Assembly: GCA_039028935.1 (NCBI GenBank)
Contig: JBCCHD010000020.1
Span: 1-64,000 of the forward strand
Direction: 5' to 3'
Length of the DNA stretch: 64,000 nucleotides
Source of the DNA: Pseudomonadota bacterium
Lineage (GTDB): Bacteria; Pseudomonadota; Gammaproteobacteria; Steroidobacterales; SZUA-146
Below the pieces are notes generated by a model. It was given only the letters and a program-made list of their open reading frames with translations. It searched no databases and had not been told where the DNA came from. Below, one piece after another: positions 46,415-55,810 of this stretch (positions are counted from its first letter, which is position 1; every line of letters begins with the position of its first letter). A program made the translations under genes and the position numbers.

Positions 46415-48351
46415 CAGACAATCACACTCGCCGCCGAGGTTTGTCGCTCGCGAAAATATCGTCGATCGGTCATGGCCAGCAATCCGCCGAGTGACATGAT
46501 CAGTGCACCGAGCCAAATAAAGCGCACCATCGGTTTGATCTGAAGACGCAAGCTATACGAACCACCACCGAGGTCGTCACCCATCGCCACATACACATCC
46601 CGACGCAACCGGGGGTGAATATCGGACTCTGTCATCGGCGACTTTTGCACCAAGTACTGACGTTTCTGTGGACGCAGTTCCGTTAAGGGCTGCCCCTTGT
46701 GCTGCACACCCACCACGGCTTCCTCCGCCGTATAGTTAGGACCCTGAACGGTGCCGACCGATTGAAGTGTGAACGTATAGTGTTGCAAGTCATACGACTC
46801 GCCGATCTTTAGCGCCACATCACGCTGATCGCTGTAGGCCGACGTAAAGGTCACGCCCGCCACGCTGAGCGCGACACCGATATGCGCGACCAACATGCCA
46901 GCCACAGCGCGCGGCAGCCGACGGCCGCCGCGCCAGCTCGCCACCACCTCGCCAAGGCTCGACAGCAGCACCCATAAGGCCGTGGTTGCACCGAGAATGA
47001 CCATTACTGACGTGCGTTGATAGATGATCAGCGGTATCACAACCGCGCCGACGATCGCCACAAGCGCCGGCATACGGAGCCGACGAATCAGTGCCGCGAC
47101 ATTATTCACCCGCCACACGGTGTGCATTCCCGCACCGAGGAAAACCATCAGGACGAGCGCTAATGGCACAAAATACGCGTTAAACCAAGGCTCTCCCACC
47201 GACACCTTGGGCAGCGACAACGCATCGTTAATCAACGGATAGAGCGTGCCAAACAGCACGACAAACGCGGCACTGACGAGCAATACATTGTTCACCAACA
47301 GGGCCGTTTCTCGCGATACCAAATCAAATTGCCCATCCTCAACAAAGCGACCCGCGCGAAACGCATACAGCAAAAGCGCACTGCACACCACGACACCGAG
47401 AAACAGCAGAATAAAAAATCCACGTTCAGGGTCATTGGCAAAAGCATGCACGGACACGAGGACACCGGATCGCACCAAAAATGTGCCGAGCAGAGATAGC
47501 GAAAATGCCAGAATTGATAGCAGCAGTGTCCAACTTTTAAACAGACCGCGCTTGTCGGTGACGGCCAATGAATGGATAAGCGCTGTGCCAATTAGCCAGG
47601 GCATAAACGAGGCGTTCTCCACCGCATCCCAGAACCACCATCCGCCCCAACCCAGCTCGTAGTACGCCCACCAACTGCCCAACGCGATGCCAATGGTAAG
47701 GAATAGCCATGCGAGCGTAGTCCATGGTCGCGTCCAACGCGCCCATTGAGACGCGACGTCACCGCTCATCATGGCGGCGATGGCGAACGCAAACGCCACT
47801 GAAAACCCAACGTAGCCCAGGTAGAGCATCGGCGGGTGAATGGCGAGTCCAGGGTCTTGTAATAACGGATTTAGGTCGCGCCCTTCGAACGCGCCGGGCA
47901 TAAGACGCCAAAACGGATTTGACGTGAGCAGAATAAAGAGTAAAAAGCCCACGCTGACAAATCCCAGCGTCGCGATCACACGCGAGGAAAAGACATCCGG
48001 CAGCCGGTTGCTACCGAGCGCAACCGCACACGTCCAGCCACTTTGGATGAGCACCCACAACAGCAACGATCCTTCGTGAGCACCCCAAACAGCCGCCACT
48101 TTGTACAGGGTGGGCAACGCGGTATTTGAGTTACTGGCGACATAAGAGACGGTAAAGTCATCGGCGAGAAACGCGGCAACTAACGTAGCAAACGATAGCG
48201 TGGCGAAGACCATTTGACCGATTGCGGCCGGTTTGACGACGGCCATCCAGCTCGCACGATTCGCCCAGGCGCCGGCATAGCCGAACACCATCTGCGCGAC
48301 CGCCAACATCAAACACAAAATCAGCGCGATATGTCCAAGCTCTGGAATCAC
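46414..48351 (-). CDS. ccmF: Haem lyase subunit CcmF
   Basis: The 645-residue protein has about 15 membrane segments and the WWD haem-handling motif GWGGWWFWDAVENASFMPWL, plus conserved periplasmic His residues (for example LAIHPPMLYLGYVGF). Length matches E. coli CcmF (647). CcmF receives haem from CcmE and attaches it to apocytochrome c with CcmH and CcmI. It starts 34 bases after ccmE. Confidence 0.96.
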   Translation of the reverse strand: MIPELGHIALILCLMLAVAQMVFGYAGAWANRASWMAVVKPAAIGQMVFATLSFATLVAAFLADDFTVSYVASNSNTALPTLYKVAAVWGAHEGSLLLWVLIQSGWTCAVALGSNRLPDVFSSRVIATLGFVSVGFLLFILLTSNPFWRLMPGAFEGRDLNPLLQDPGLAIHPPMLYLGYVGFSVAFAFAIAAMMSGDVASQWARWTRPWTTLAWLFLTIGIALGSWWAYYELGWGGWWFWDAVENASFMPWLIGTALIHSLAVTDKRGLFKSWTLLLSILAFSLSLLGTFLVRSGVLVSVHAFANDPERGFFILLFLGVVVCSALLLYAFRAGRFVEDGQFDLVSRETALLVNNVLLVSAAFVVLFGTLYPLINDALSLPKVSVGEPWFNAYFVPLALVLMVFLGAGMHTVWRVNNVAALIRRLRMPALVAIVGAVVIPLIIYQRTSVMVILGATTALWVLLSSLGEVVASWRGGRRLPRAVAGMLVAHIGVALSVAGVTFTSAYSDQRDVALKIGESYDLQHYTFTLQSVGTVQGPNYTAEEAVVGVQHKGQPLTELRPQKRQYLVQKSPMTESDIHPRLRRDVYVAMGDDLGGGSYSLRLQIKPMVRFIWLGALIMSLGGLLAMTDRRYFRERQTSAASVIV

Positions 48352-48385
48352 GCGCTAGGTCTCCATCGTGGGTCGCGCCGAATCT

Positions 48386-48829
48386 TCATTTGGCACCGTC
48401 GTCATTGTTATGCTGAACTTTTAATGCGTCGGCGACTTCGGGCGGCATGTAGTTTTCATCGTGCTTCGCAAGAATGGTCTCGGCTTCAAACACGCCGTCG
48501 GCGTTGAGCTGCCCGGTGGCCACAACACCCTGCCCCTCACGAAACAAATCCGGTAGTAAGCCGGTATAACGCACCGTGACATCATGGGCAAAATCAGTAA
48601 CGACGAAGCGAATATCGAGTGACTCAGGCGTACGCTCAAAGGAGCCTTCTTTGACCATTCCGCCTAACCGAAAGGGCTGCGCCGTATCGACTTCGCCGGC
48701 CGCAATCTGACTGGGATCAAAGAAGTAAAACTTGAGATCTTCGCAACCCCGCAGACCGAACACCGTCGCCAAGGAGACGCCGACCAATAAGACGATCACA
48801 CTCATCATACGATTGCTTCGAGGTGTCAT
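48386..48829 (-). CDS. ccmE: Haem chaperone CcmE
   Basis: ATG 48829 lies one base beyond the ccmD stop with overlap (TCATGA), giving 147 residues. A membrane anchor (MSVIVLLVGVSLATVFGL) precedes an OB fold with GMVKEGSF and ends with LAKHDENYMPPEV, whose His covalently binds haem and whose Tyr follows in the HxxxY motif. It carries haem from CcmC to CcmF. The 20-codon upstream extension is in ccmD and not used. Confidence 0.95.
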   Translation of the reverse strand: MTPRSNRMMSVIVLLVGVSLATVFGLRGCEDLKFYFFDPSQIAAGEVDTAQPFRLGGMVKEGSFERTPESLDIRFVVTDFAHDVTVRYTGLLPDLFREGQGVVATGQLNADGVFEAETILAKHDENYMPPEVADALKVQHNNDDGAK

Positions 48830-48999
48830 GAGCGCCTCTCGGACTGCTTCGCGAGCCGCGCACGTTCCGCCGCACGTGACAACCACTTACGCCGATTCGA
48901 ACGGGCTACCTGCACATTGGCGATCAGCACCAACAATGTGATGACATAGCACGGCCAGACGTAAATGCCATCGCCGTTCATCTGCAGCCATTCCATCAT
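48826..48999 (-). CDS. ccmD: Small membrane protein CcmD
   Basis: This 57-residue gene fills the space between ccmC and ccmE: ATG 48999 overlaps the ccmC stop as ATGA and its own TGA overlaps the ccmE start. It begins MMEWLQMNGDGIYVWPCYVI, continues in one membrane helix (TLLVLIANVQVA) and ends with a basic tail, the classic CcmD pattern including the conserved GxYVWP-like start. CcmD helps release holo-CcmE from the CcmABC complex. Confidence 0.93.
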   Translation of the reverse strand: MMEWLQMNGDGIYVWPCYVITLLVLIANVQVARSNRRKWLSRAAERARLAKQSERRS

Positions 49000-49739
49000 G
49001 ATGACACCAACTCAATGACCCAACGCTTTCGCTGTTCGCGACGAAGTACCTCGTTGCGGGTGCGCATCAGCACCAACGCGACCAAGTAGAGTGTAAAGGC
49101 AAGCATCATCAACAGGAGCGGCCACAACAAACTCGCGTCGATCCCGGATTTACCGGTCACGGAGACACTTGCCGTTTGGTGCAATGTATTCCACCACTTC
49201 ACCGAAAAGTGAATGATCGGCACGTTCACCACGCCGACGATCGTCAATATCGCCGCGGCGCGGTCACCTTGCGGTCGGTCCTCATAGGCATTACGCAATA
49301 AGATCACGCCCATAAATAAAAAAAGCAGAACAAGTTCAGACGTTAGGCGCGCATCCCATACCCAATACGTCCCCCATGTGGGCTTACCCCAGATGGCACC
49401 GGTAACGAGCGCTAAGAAGGTTAAAGACGCGCCGGCGGGTGCAATGGCTGCGGCCACGGCATGCGCCAGTTTCATGCGCCAAATCCAACCGATCGCCGCC
49501 GCGACGGCCATTGAGGAGTAACTCATCAGCGACAGCCACGCTGACGGCACATGCACATACATGATGCGCACGGTATCGCCCATCTGGTAATCCTGTGGCG
49601 CACGCACAAGACCGAGGTACGCGGCGACAATGCCCAGCGCTACGGCCGGCCACAAGACCCAAGGAATGGCCGCCCCCGCCCACCGATAAAAGTGCGGAGG
49701 TGAGCTCATGCGATAGAACCAGTTCATGAAAGCGTTCAT
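48996..49739 (-). CDS. ccmC: Haem exporter/ligase subunit CcmC
   Basis: From ATG 49739 the protein has 247 residues (a GTG eleven codons up is possible; ATG 49727 also). It has six membrane helices, YVHVPSAWLSL and the WWD motif TWGTYWVWDARLTSELVL, and the conserved second periplasmic His near VNVPIIHFSVKWWNTLHQ. CcmC loads haem on CcmE. Unlike usual ccm operons it is not contiguous with ccmB: about 275 bases lie upstream. Confidence 0.95.
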   Translation of the reverse strand: MNAFMNWFYRMSSPPHFYRWAGAAIPWVLWPAVALGIVAAYLGLVRAPQDYQMGDTVRIMYVHVPSAWLSLMSYSSMAVAAAIGWIWRMKLAHAVAAAIAPAGASLTFLALVTGAIWGKPTWGTYWVWDARLTSELVLLFLFMGVILLRNAYEDRPQGDRAAAILTIVGVVNVPIIHFSVKWWNTLHQTASVSVTGKSGIDASLLWPLLLMMLAFTLYLVALVLMRTRNEVLRREQRKRWVIELVSS

Positions 49740-50014
49740 GGATGTATTCGAATTCCTCGGGTCCGCCGACACACGCGTGGTCAGTGATGCCTTATTCTAC
49801 CCGTTTGGCCACTGCCTCCTAAGAGACACACACGGCACGTCGCAGGTTCCAATACCCGCCAGGCCGTTCCAAACGCCCATTTTGAAACGAGATTTCGGTC
49901 AGTTTTGTGACGCCCGTGGGCTTTTTAACATGCTGATCGTGAAAATCCACTCAGTAATCCCGCCATTTAATCACCGCAAGCCGCCCGTTCTTGCCAAACC
50001 GCCCATCCACACCG
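49740..50014. other. Gap between ccmB and ccmC
   Basis: About 275 bases without a recognised gene split the ccm cluster, where these genes normally overlap. There is a short stem GCCC/GGGC followed by five T on the plus strand at about 49911-49926, no good terminator on the coding strand, and no obvious promoter. It may hold an internal promoter or remains of a lost gene. Confidence 0.5.
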
Positions 50015-50698
50015 CTATTCAAGACTCACCCTGAGCGCAGCCGCGGTGGCAAACGGGGTCAGCGTGGCCGTCAGCAGAGTGATCGCCGCCAGCACGTTGA
50101 GTGCACCCGACGCACTCAACCCGGCGCCTGCCAGCTCGGTCGCACGCGCACCTAAAATCAACGTGGGCACCATAAGTGGCAGAACTAACACGGAAAACAG
50201 CAAGCCACCCTGACCTAAACCGACGGTCAGCGCGGCCCCCATCGCACCGAGCGCGCTCAGGCTCAGTGTGCCCAGCAACAGCGCGAGCACCAGTGTCAGA
50301 TTGGCCTCGGCCGGTAAATTTAAGGAGTAACCCGCCACCGGCCCCAACAACACCAATGGCAGTCCCGATGTGGTCCAGTGCGCAAACTGTTTTGCCCAAA
50401 CCTGTAGCCATAACGGCGTTGGTGAGAGCGCCATGAGTTGCAGACTGCCGTCATCATAGTCGCTGCGGAACAACGTCTGAAGCGCAAGCATGGCAGACAG
50501 CAAGGCCGCCACCCAGACCACCGGTCCGGCGATGGTGGCCAGCCGCTCAGGCGATGGTTGGGTGCTCAGTGGAAACAGGGCCACCACCACCGCGAAAAAA
50601 AGAAGCGGCGTGAGCGTTGCCCCAAACTGGCGCCCAAGCTGCCGCCACTCCTTCAGCATTTGCGCGCGGAGTACCCGCGAAAGGGAGACTGAAGTCAT
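50015..50698 (-). CDS. ccmB: ABC transporter membrane subunit CcmB
   Basis: ATG 50698 overlaps the ccmA stop as ATGA and gives 227 residues with six membrane helices. RVLRAQMLKEWRQLGRQ at the start and the segment FRSDYDDGSLQLMALSPTPLW are typical of CcmB. With CcmA and CcmC it forms the complex that frees holo-CcmE using ATP. The longer open frame reaches into ccmA and is not used. Confidence 0.95.
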   Translation of the reverse strand: MTSVSLSRVLRAQMLKEWRQLGRQFGATLTPLLFFAVVVALFPLSTQPSPERLATIAGPVVWVAALLSAMLALQTLFRSDYDDGSLQLMALSPTPLWLQVWAKQFAHWTTSGLPLVLLGPVAGYSLNLPAEANLTLVLALLLGTLSLSALGAMGAALTVGLGQGGLLFSVLVLPLMVPTLILGARATELAGAGLSASGALNVLAAITLLTATLTPFATAAALRVSLE

Positions 50699-51339
50699 GA
50701 GTGCAGCACCAAGGTTTGCCTTTGAGACGACGCTACGCTGGGTACACGGTGAGCGCTCACCAGGGCGCAACCACCCACCTCGAGATGCTGTCTTAATAAG
50801 GCGTCCACAAATTCCACTCCAGCCTCATCGAGGTTCGCGTACGGCTCGTCCCAAACCAGAACGGGCGACTGTGTTAGCACGGAACGCAATAACGCAACGC
50901 GTCGCCGCTGGCCGGCCGAAAGCTGGCGCGCCAAGCGGGGCAACAACGCCGACAGGGACAGCGACGCAAACGCCGATTCGATGTGCGCCGAGGATAGGTC
51001 GCGTTGCAGCCCTGCCCCCCACTGTACGTTTTCCAACACGGACAGAGCGGGATTGAGGCCTTCGAGGTGACCGGCGTAGGCAAGTAGGCCGCCGGCGGTC
51101 GGGGAAATTAACGAGCCATCACGCCGCCATTCGACCGATCCGGTTTCGGCGGTGGACAGGCCCGCAAGCACCTTCAAAAGCGTCGTTTTCCCGCTTCCGT
51201 TCACGCCTTTGACATGCACAAGTGGGTGCGTTTGAGTAAATTGGGCATGACTCAACAAACAGCGTTCGCCGCGCCATATCTCAAGGTCGCTGTAGGCCAC
51301 GACGCAGGACGCGTGTTGGCGCGCAAAGAGTGAGGTCAT
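50695..51339 (-). CDS. ccmA: ABC transporter ATPase CcmA
   Basis: The 214-residue ATPase has Walker A (VKGVNGSGKTTLLKVLAGL), signature QLSAGQRRRVALLRSVL and Walker B with VLVWDEPYANLDEAG, as in CcmA. Its start is only 26 bases from the 3' end of tRNA-Leu, so it may share that transcript or have a promoter inside the tRNA region. First gene of the cytochrome c maturation series. Confidence 0.95.
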   Translation of the reverse strand: MTSLFARQHASCVVAYSDLEIWRGERCLLSHAQFTQTHPLVHVKGVNGSGKTTLLKVLAGLSTAETGSVEWRRDGSLISPTAGGLLAYAGHLEGLNPALSVLENVQWGAGLQRDLSSAHIESAFASLSLSALLPRLARQLSAGQRRRVALLRSVLTQSPVLVWDEPYANLDEAGVEFVDALLRQHLEVGGCALVSAHRVPSVASSQRQTLVLHS

Positions 51340-51365
51340 GCAGGTCGCCCCACGAAAAATAAAAC

Positions 51366-51452
51366 TGGTGCCCGGAGCGAGACTTGAACTCGCACTTCCT
51401 TACGGAAAACGGATTTTAAGTCCGCAGCGTCTACCAATTCCGCCACCCGGGC
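51366..51452 (-). tRNA. tRNA-Leu (anticodon TAA)
   Basis: The minus strand folds as a class II tRNA of 87 bases: acceptor GCCCGGG with TCCGGGC, D-loop TTGGTAGACGC, anticodon arm with ACTTAAAA (TAA), a long variable arm (TTTTCCGTAAGGAA), T-loop GTTCAAGTC and an encoded CCA end. Confidence 0.96.
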
Positions 51453-51478
51453 TGTTTGCAGCCGCACCTAGTTCGAAA

Positions 51479-51552
51479 TGGAGGCTAGACCCGGAATCGA
51501 ACCGGGGTACACGGCTTTGCAGGCCGTTGCATCACCACTCTGCCATCTAGCC
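51479..51552 (-). tRNA. tRNA-Cys (anticodon GCA)
   Basis: Seventy-four bases on the minus strand form the cloverleaf: acceptor GGCTAGA with TCTAGCC, anticodon loop CTGCAAA, T-loop GGTTCGATTCC and encoded CCA. It lies 26 bases upstream of tRNA-Leu, as in the Gly-Cys-Leu tRNA cluster next to pgsA in other gammaproteobacteria. Confidence 0.96.
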
Positions 51553-51718
51553 AGAAATGTCGTTGGGCGGTGCGACGGTGTGGGCACCGCCGCAAGCCGC
51601 GGAACTGTAGCATACTGATCTCTTAAATGCAGGCCAATCCGAGCGGAAATTGGCGCTAACTCGCGACGCCCTCTGCCCGCGCCCAACATCGGCGATCAGC
51701 GCCGCTGACCGAAGAAAT

Positions 51719-52021
51719 TCAGGCCTTTTTTGCCTCGAGCTGCGCCAGTTGCTCGGGGGTTGCGTCCGTCTGATGATTCGCTTTCCACTCGGCATATGAC
51801 ATGCCATAAACCGCCTCATGGGCCTCGGAAATGTCCAGTTCCACACCCTGCTCATCCGCCGCGGCCACATACCACTTGCTGAGACAGTTGCGACAAAAGT
51901 CGGCCAACAGCATGAGCTCGATATTTTGCACATGCTTTCGTTCATCCAAATGTCGAATGAGACGTCGAAAAACGGCGGCTTCAACTTCAGTGCGCGTATC
52001 AATATCCAGTTTCTGGCTCAT
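51719..52021 (-). CDS. DUF1244 family protein
   Basis: The 100-residue protein has the DUF1244 signature NCLSKWYVAAADEQGVELD with its conserved Cys, Trp and Tyr, followed by EAVYGMSYAEWK. It is an all-helical small cytoplasmic protein of unknown function; a structure of a family member showed a helical oligomer. ATG 52021 overlaps the stop of the ferredoxin reductase gene, so the two are coupled. It ends 167 bases before tRNA-Cys. Confidence 0.9.
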   Translation of the reverse strand: MSQKLDIDTRTEVEAAVFRRLIRHLDERKHVQNIELMLLADFCRNCLSKWYVAAADEQGVELDISEAHEAVYGMSYAEWKANHQTDATPEQLAQLEAKKA

Positions 52022-53064
52022 TCATTGCCCTCCTTCAGGCCCAATCTCTCATGCATAAGCGGACTCGTTGTGGTGTATTGCACGCGTACTTTCTTATCGG
52101 GTTCTATCCGCTGCTTGATGGCAAACGCGGCGAGCGCGCCCTCGTGAAAACCGGATAAGATCAGTTTCTTTTTGCCAGGATAGGTATTGATATCACCCAC
52201 GGCATACACGCCGGGCATGGAAGTTTCGAACTTCTCGGTATCCACTGGCAGCGTTTTACGCTCGAGTTCGAGCCCCCAATCCGCGATCGGCCCAAGTTTT
52301 GGCGCCAGACCAAAAAAGACCAGCATGTGATCGGCCTCGAGCGCCTCAATTTCGCCATTGTCGCGTTTTACGTGTACGTGGCTGAGTTTGCCGTTGTCGC
52401 CCTGCAACGAGTCGACGACCGTTCTTTCCAGTAGTGCAGCTCGACCCTGTGCGACCAGTGCTTTAAATTTTTCGACGGAGGCATCAACAGCCCGATACTC
52501 ATCGCGTCGATGGACGAGAGTCACATGCTTCGCTCGGTCCGCTAATTCCAGCGCCCAGTCAAGGGCCGAGTCACCCCCGCCAAAAATCACAAGGCGTTGA
52601 TCAGAAAATCGTTCCGGGAATCGGACACGATAGTGCAGCGATTCCCCCTCGAACGCATCGGCATCGGCCACGCGAATTTTACGCGGCTGAAAAGATCCGA
52701 CGCCCCCTGCAATCACAACCGCCTTGGCGCGAAATTCGGTATCAAGGTGTGTGCGCAGGACAAACTGTTCGCCCTGCGCTTCCAACTCGGTCACTTCCTG
52801 ACCAAGATGAAGCCCCGCGTTGAACGGTTCGATTTGCTTGAGCAGATTCTCGGTTAGCTCCTGTCCGGTGCACACCGGTACAGCCGGTATGTCATAAATT
52901 GGCTTGTCAGGATACAGCTCAGCACATTGGCCACCGGGTTGCGAAATCGAATCAACCACCTCACAACGCAGGCCGAGCAAGCCGAGCTCAAACACCTGAA
53001 ACAATCCGCAGGGTCCGGCCCCAATTATGACCACATCGGTATCAATGTGCGGTGTGTCGCTCAT
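52018..53064 (-). CDS. Ferredoxin/flavodoxin-NADP reductase, thioredoxin-reductase-like type
   Basis: ATG 53064 gives 348 residues; the longer open frame runs into the tRNA region. It has an FAD site VVIIGAGPCGLFQVFELG, an NADP site RLVIFGGGDSALDWALEL with HRRDEYRA (Arg pair for the 2'-phosphate), and YAVGDINTYPGKKKLIL at the FAD end. It lacks the CxxC of thioredoxin reductase, matching the dimeric ferredoxin-NADP reductases of Bacillus YumC and Chlorobium type. It moves electrons between NADPH and ferredoxin or flavodoxin in the cytoplasm. DUF1244 follows with ATGA overlap. Confidence 0.92.
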   Translation of the reverse strand: MSDTPHIDTDVVIIGAGPCGLFQVFELGLLGLRCEVVDSISQPGGQCAELYPDKPIYDIPAVPVCTGQELTENLLKQIEPFNAGLHLGQEVTELEAQGEQFVLRTHLDTEFRAKAVVIAGGVGSFQPRKIRVADADAFEGESLHYRVRFPERFSDQRLVIFGGGDSALDWALELADRAKHVTLVHRRDEYRAVDASVEKFKALVAQGRAALLERTVVDSLQGDNGKLSHVHVKRDNGEIEALEADHMLVFFGLAPKLGPIADWGLELERKTLPVDTEKFETSMPGVYAVGDINTYPGKKKLILSGFHEGALAAFAIKQRIEPDKKVRVQYTTTSPLMHERLGLKEGNE

Positions 53065-53118
53065 AATGTCTCCCGGAAGGCTCCATAGCGTAGCGTGGTT
53101 TGCGTGAGGCGGATCCAC

Positions 53119-53145
53119 AAAAAAAGCCCACCATTGGTGGGCTTT
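53119..53145 (-). terminator. Rho-independent terminator after tRNA-Gly
   Basis: A ten-pair stem, AAAGCCCACC with GGTGGGCTTT, is followed on the minus strand by seven T starting just after the tRNA-Gly 3' end. It should end the transcript from gacA, uvrC, pgsA and the tRNA before the reductase gene. Confidence 0.88.
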
Positions 53146-53151
53146 GGAATC

Positions 53152-53227
<76 letters not shown>

Positions 53228-53353
53228 AATGCCGTCCCACAACGTAGTGTGGCGAGCGGCGTATTGTAGCCGCTGACCGTTCTTAGTCAAGCGATTGGCC
53301 CCACATTGGGCAAAATATCACGACCTCCTGCTCACCCGCCGCCATTGCCGCCA

Positions 53354-53920
53354 CTAATCGATATCGGTGGTGAAATGCGGCATGGCCGACCGCAGATAGA
53401 TGGCCATTGAGATCAGTGTGAGAATCGCCGCGATAAACAGCGCCGCCATGCCAATCCAATAAATGGGGATGCCGTAAAACGGCTGCTCCCAGAGCATCCA
53501 CGCGAGCGCGGTGATTTGTGCCACCGTCTTGATTTTGCCGACCGGCCCAACCGCCACCACATTGCGATTGCCGGCCTCGGCCATCCACTCGCGCAACGCT
53601 GAGATCGTGATTTCGCGCCCGATGATAATAGCGGCACCCAACGCCACCGGGATACCCCATGCGTCGGGCACCGAATGAACGATCAGCACCAGTGCCGTGG
53701 CCACCATGAGCTTGTCGGCTACCGGGTCCAGAAAGGCCCCAAATCGGGACGTCTGATTCCACTTGCGCGCCAGATAGCCATCGAGGATATCGGTGAGTCC
53801 GGCGGTCACGAAGATCAGGCTGCTCGCAGGTCGAGCCCATTCAAACGGGAGGAAAAACACCAACACGAAAAGCGGAATCAACGCAATACGCAGCCAGGTA
53901 AGCAAAATGGGGGCGTTCAT
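53354..53920 (-). CDS. pgsA: CDP-diacylglycerol-glycerol-3-phosphate 3-phosphatidyltransferase
   Basis: The 188-residue protein has several membrane helices and the complete CDP-alcohol phosphotransferase motif: TDILDGYLARKW followed by GAFLDPVADK, giving D-x2-DG-x2-AR-x8-G-x3-D-x3-D. It makes phosphatidylglycerol phosphate, the first step to phosphatidylglycerol and cardiolipin, in the inner membrane. It starts 18 bases after uvrC, the usual order in this group. Confidence 0.95.
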   Translation of the reverse strand: MNAPILLTWLRIALIPLFVLVFFLPFEWARPASSLIFVTAGLTDILDGYLARKWNQTSRFGAFLDPVADKLMVATALVLIVHSVPDAWGIPVALGAAIIIGREITISALREWMAEAGNRNVVAVGPVGKIKTVAQITALAWMLWEQPFYGIPIYWIGMAALFIAAILTLISMAIYLRSAMPHFTTDID

Positions 53921-53938
53921 TAAATTGCGGTTTCCGTA

Positions 53939-55801
53939 TTAAGCCTCATGGATCTGAGTGTAAATGGTTTTGGCCAATTTTGGACCAATTCCGTCAACTT
54001 TCTTAAGATCATCGATACCGGCCCGCTGCACGCCTTGCAAGCCGCCAAAATGCCGCAACAACACACGGCGACGCTTGGCACCTAATCCTGGAATATGCTC
54101 GAGCACCGACGTTGTCGCTTTCTTGTCACGCCGTGTGCGGTGACTGCGCACAGCAAAACGATGTGCTTCGTCTCTCACCTGCATCAGAAGCCGCAGCGCC
54201 GCTGAGTGATTGCCAGGCGTGATCCAACCAGCACGTCCATGAATAAACAGGCGTTCATGACCCGCTCGCCGCTCAGCGCCCTTGGCGATACCCACCACTA
54301 ATGGCTCTTCAATTTGGAGCTCTTCAAGAATCGCCGCAGCGGCACTCACCTGTCCTGGGCCGCCATCAATCAAAAGGATGTCAGGCAGTGGCGCCTCGCC
54401 GCGTTTAATACGGGTATACCGACGTTTGAGTGCTTGCGACATCGCGCCATAGTCGTCGCCCGGGCTCACTCCCTTGATATTGAAACGTCGATATTCCGCG
54501 TTGCGCATCGCCTCGCGATCAAAGACCACACACGCGGCGCTGGTCAAATCGCCTCCCGTATGGCTAATGTCGAAACACTCAATTCGTTCAGGCGTTTCCA
54601 CATCGAGCAACTCACCCAGCGTCTCGAGCTGCTGTCTCACCTGTAGGCTGCTGGCTTGGCGTAATGCCAATGCGTGTTCGGCATTGGTAATTGCCAGCTT
54701 CAACCAGCCCGCGCGATCCTGCCGCACGCGATGCCGAATGCGCACGGTGCGTTCGATCTTCGCGCTCAGAGCTCCGGCGATCCAGTCGGCATCCGGCAAG
54801 GCATGATTGACGATGATTTCCGGCGGCGCGCCACGCGACAAATAGTATTGCGCCAAAAACGCTGACAACACCTCGAGCAATTCCGCGTCGGCAACCACGC
54901 GAGGAAAGTAGCTGCGTGTACCAAGATTGCGTCCGGCCCGAATAAAGATCACGGTGACACAATGTGTGGTGCCATCCGTTACCGCGGCCACCACGTCCAT
55001 ATCCACCGCGGCACTGCCGACCGCAAGCTGACGCTCCTGGATCTGCTTTAGTCCAGCAAGCTGATCGCGATAGTGTGCCGCGGACTCATAGTCCTGCTCA
55101 CTCGAACTTTTGAGCATGCGCCGCTGAATGTCGTCGGTAATTTTTTCGCTTTTGCCTTGAAGGAAATACAGCGCATGCTGAATATCAGACTGGTATTCCG
55201 TCTCACTGATCATGCCAACACAAGGTGCCGAACACCGCTTGATTTGATGCTGCAGGCAGGGACGGGAACGATGCGAGAAAAAGGTGTCGTCGCACGACCG
55301 TAAGCGGAATAGCTTTTGCAGCAGCTGCACCGCTTCTCGCACAGCCAACGTACTCGGATAAGGCCCGAAGAACTTGCCCTTGCCGCGACTCTTGCCGCGA
55401 TAAAAACTCACACGCGGATAGGATTTATGCGTGGATACCCGAATGAATGGATAGGTTTTATCGTCTCTGAGCAACACGTTATAACGTGGTTTTAGCTGTT
55501 TGATCAGCGTGTCTTCCAGAATAAGCGCTTCGGCTTCTGTGTTCGTCACGGTGATATCCACACGCGCCACGCGCCGCATCATGAGTTCCACTTTGCGGGT
55601 TTGTTTATGTTCGCGAAAATAGGAGGCGACGCGTGAACGAAGATTGCGCGCTTTGCCGACGTAAATCACCGTATCCTCCGCATCGACCATGCGATAGACA
55701 CCCGGCCGGCGGGTTAGGCGCGAGAGAAATTCCGCCGGCTCAAACGCGCCGGGTTCAACGGGAAAGCCATCTCTGAGTTCATTATTCTGATCGCTCGGCA
55801 T
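53939..55801 (-). CDS. uvrC: Excinuclease ABC subunit C
   Basis: The 620-residue protein has the N-terminal GIY-YIG nuclease (RPGVYRMVDAEDTVIYVGKA), the UvrB-binding UVR region (about 205-240), the C-terminal RNase H-like endonuclease with IECFDISHTGGDLTSA and LLIDGGPGQVSAA, and a tandem helix-hairpin-helix (IPGLGAKRRRVLLRHFGGL, VDGIGPKLAKTIY). UvrC makes both cuts in nucleotide excision repair. It starts nine bases after the uracil-DNA glycosylase stop. Confidence 0.97.
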   Translation of the reverse strand: MPSDQNNELRDGFPVEPGAFEPAEFLSRLTRRPGVYRMVDAEDTVIYVGKARNLRSRVASYFREHKQTRKVELMMRRVARVDITVTNTEAEALILEDTLIKQLKPRYNVLLRDDKTYPFIRVSTHKSYPRVSFYRGKSRGKGKFFGPYPSTLAVREAVQLLQKLFRLRSCDDTFFSHRSRPCLQHQIKRCSAPCVGMISETEYQSDIQHALYFLQGKSEKITDDIQRRMLKSSSEQDYESAAHYRDQLAGLKQIQERQLAVGSAAVDMDVVAAVTDGTTHCVTVIFIRAGRNLGTRSYFPRVVADAELLEVLSAFLAQYYLSRGAPPEIIVNHALPDADWIAGALSAKIERTVRIRHRVRQDRAGWLKLAITNAEHALALRQASSLQVRQQLETLGELLDVETPERIECFDISHTGGDLTSAACVVFDREAMRNAEYRRFNIKGVSPGDDYGAMSQALKRRYTRIKRGEAPLPDILLIDGGPGQVSAAAAILEELQIEEPLVVGIAKGAERRAGHERLFIHGRAGWITPGNHSAALRLLMQVRDEAHRFAVRSHRTRRDKKATTSVLEHIPGLGAKRRRVLLRHFGGLQGVQRAGIDDLKKVDGIGPKLAKTIYTQIHEA

Positions 55802-55810
55802 ACCGGTATC

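Noticed and set aside
51547-52002. 151-codon frame overlapping the DUF1244 gene and tRNA-Cys
   Set aside because: It runs into the tRNA, overlaps a recognised family in another frame and is Arg/Ser-rich noise.
53283-53840. 185-codon frame overlapping pgsA
   Set aside because: The other frame holds the full CDP-alcohol phosphotransferase motif; this one is Gly/Arg-rich shadow.
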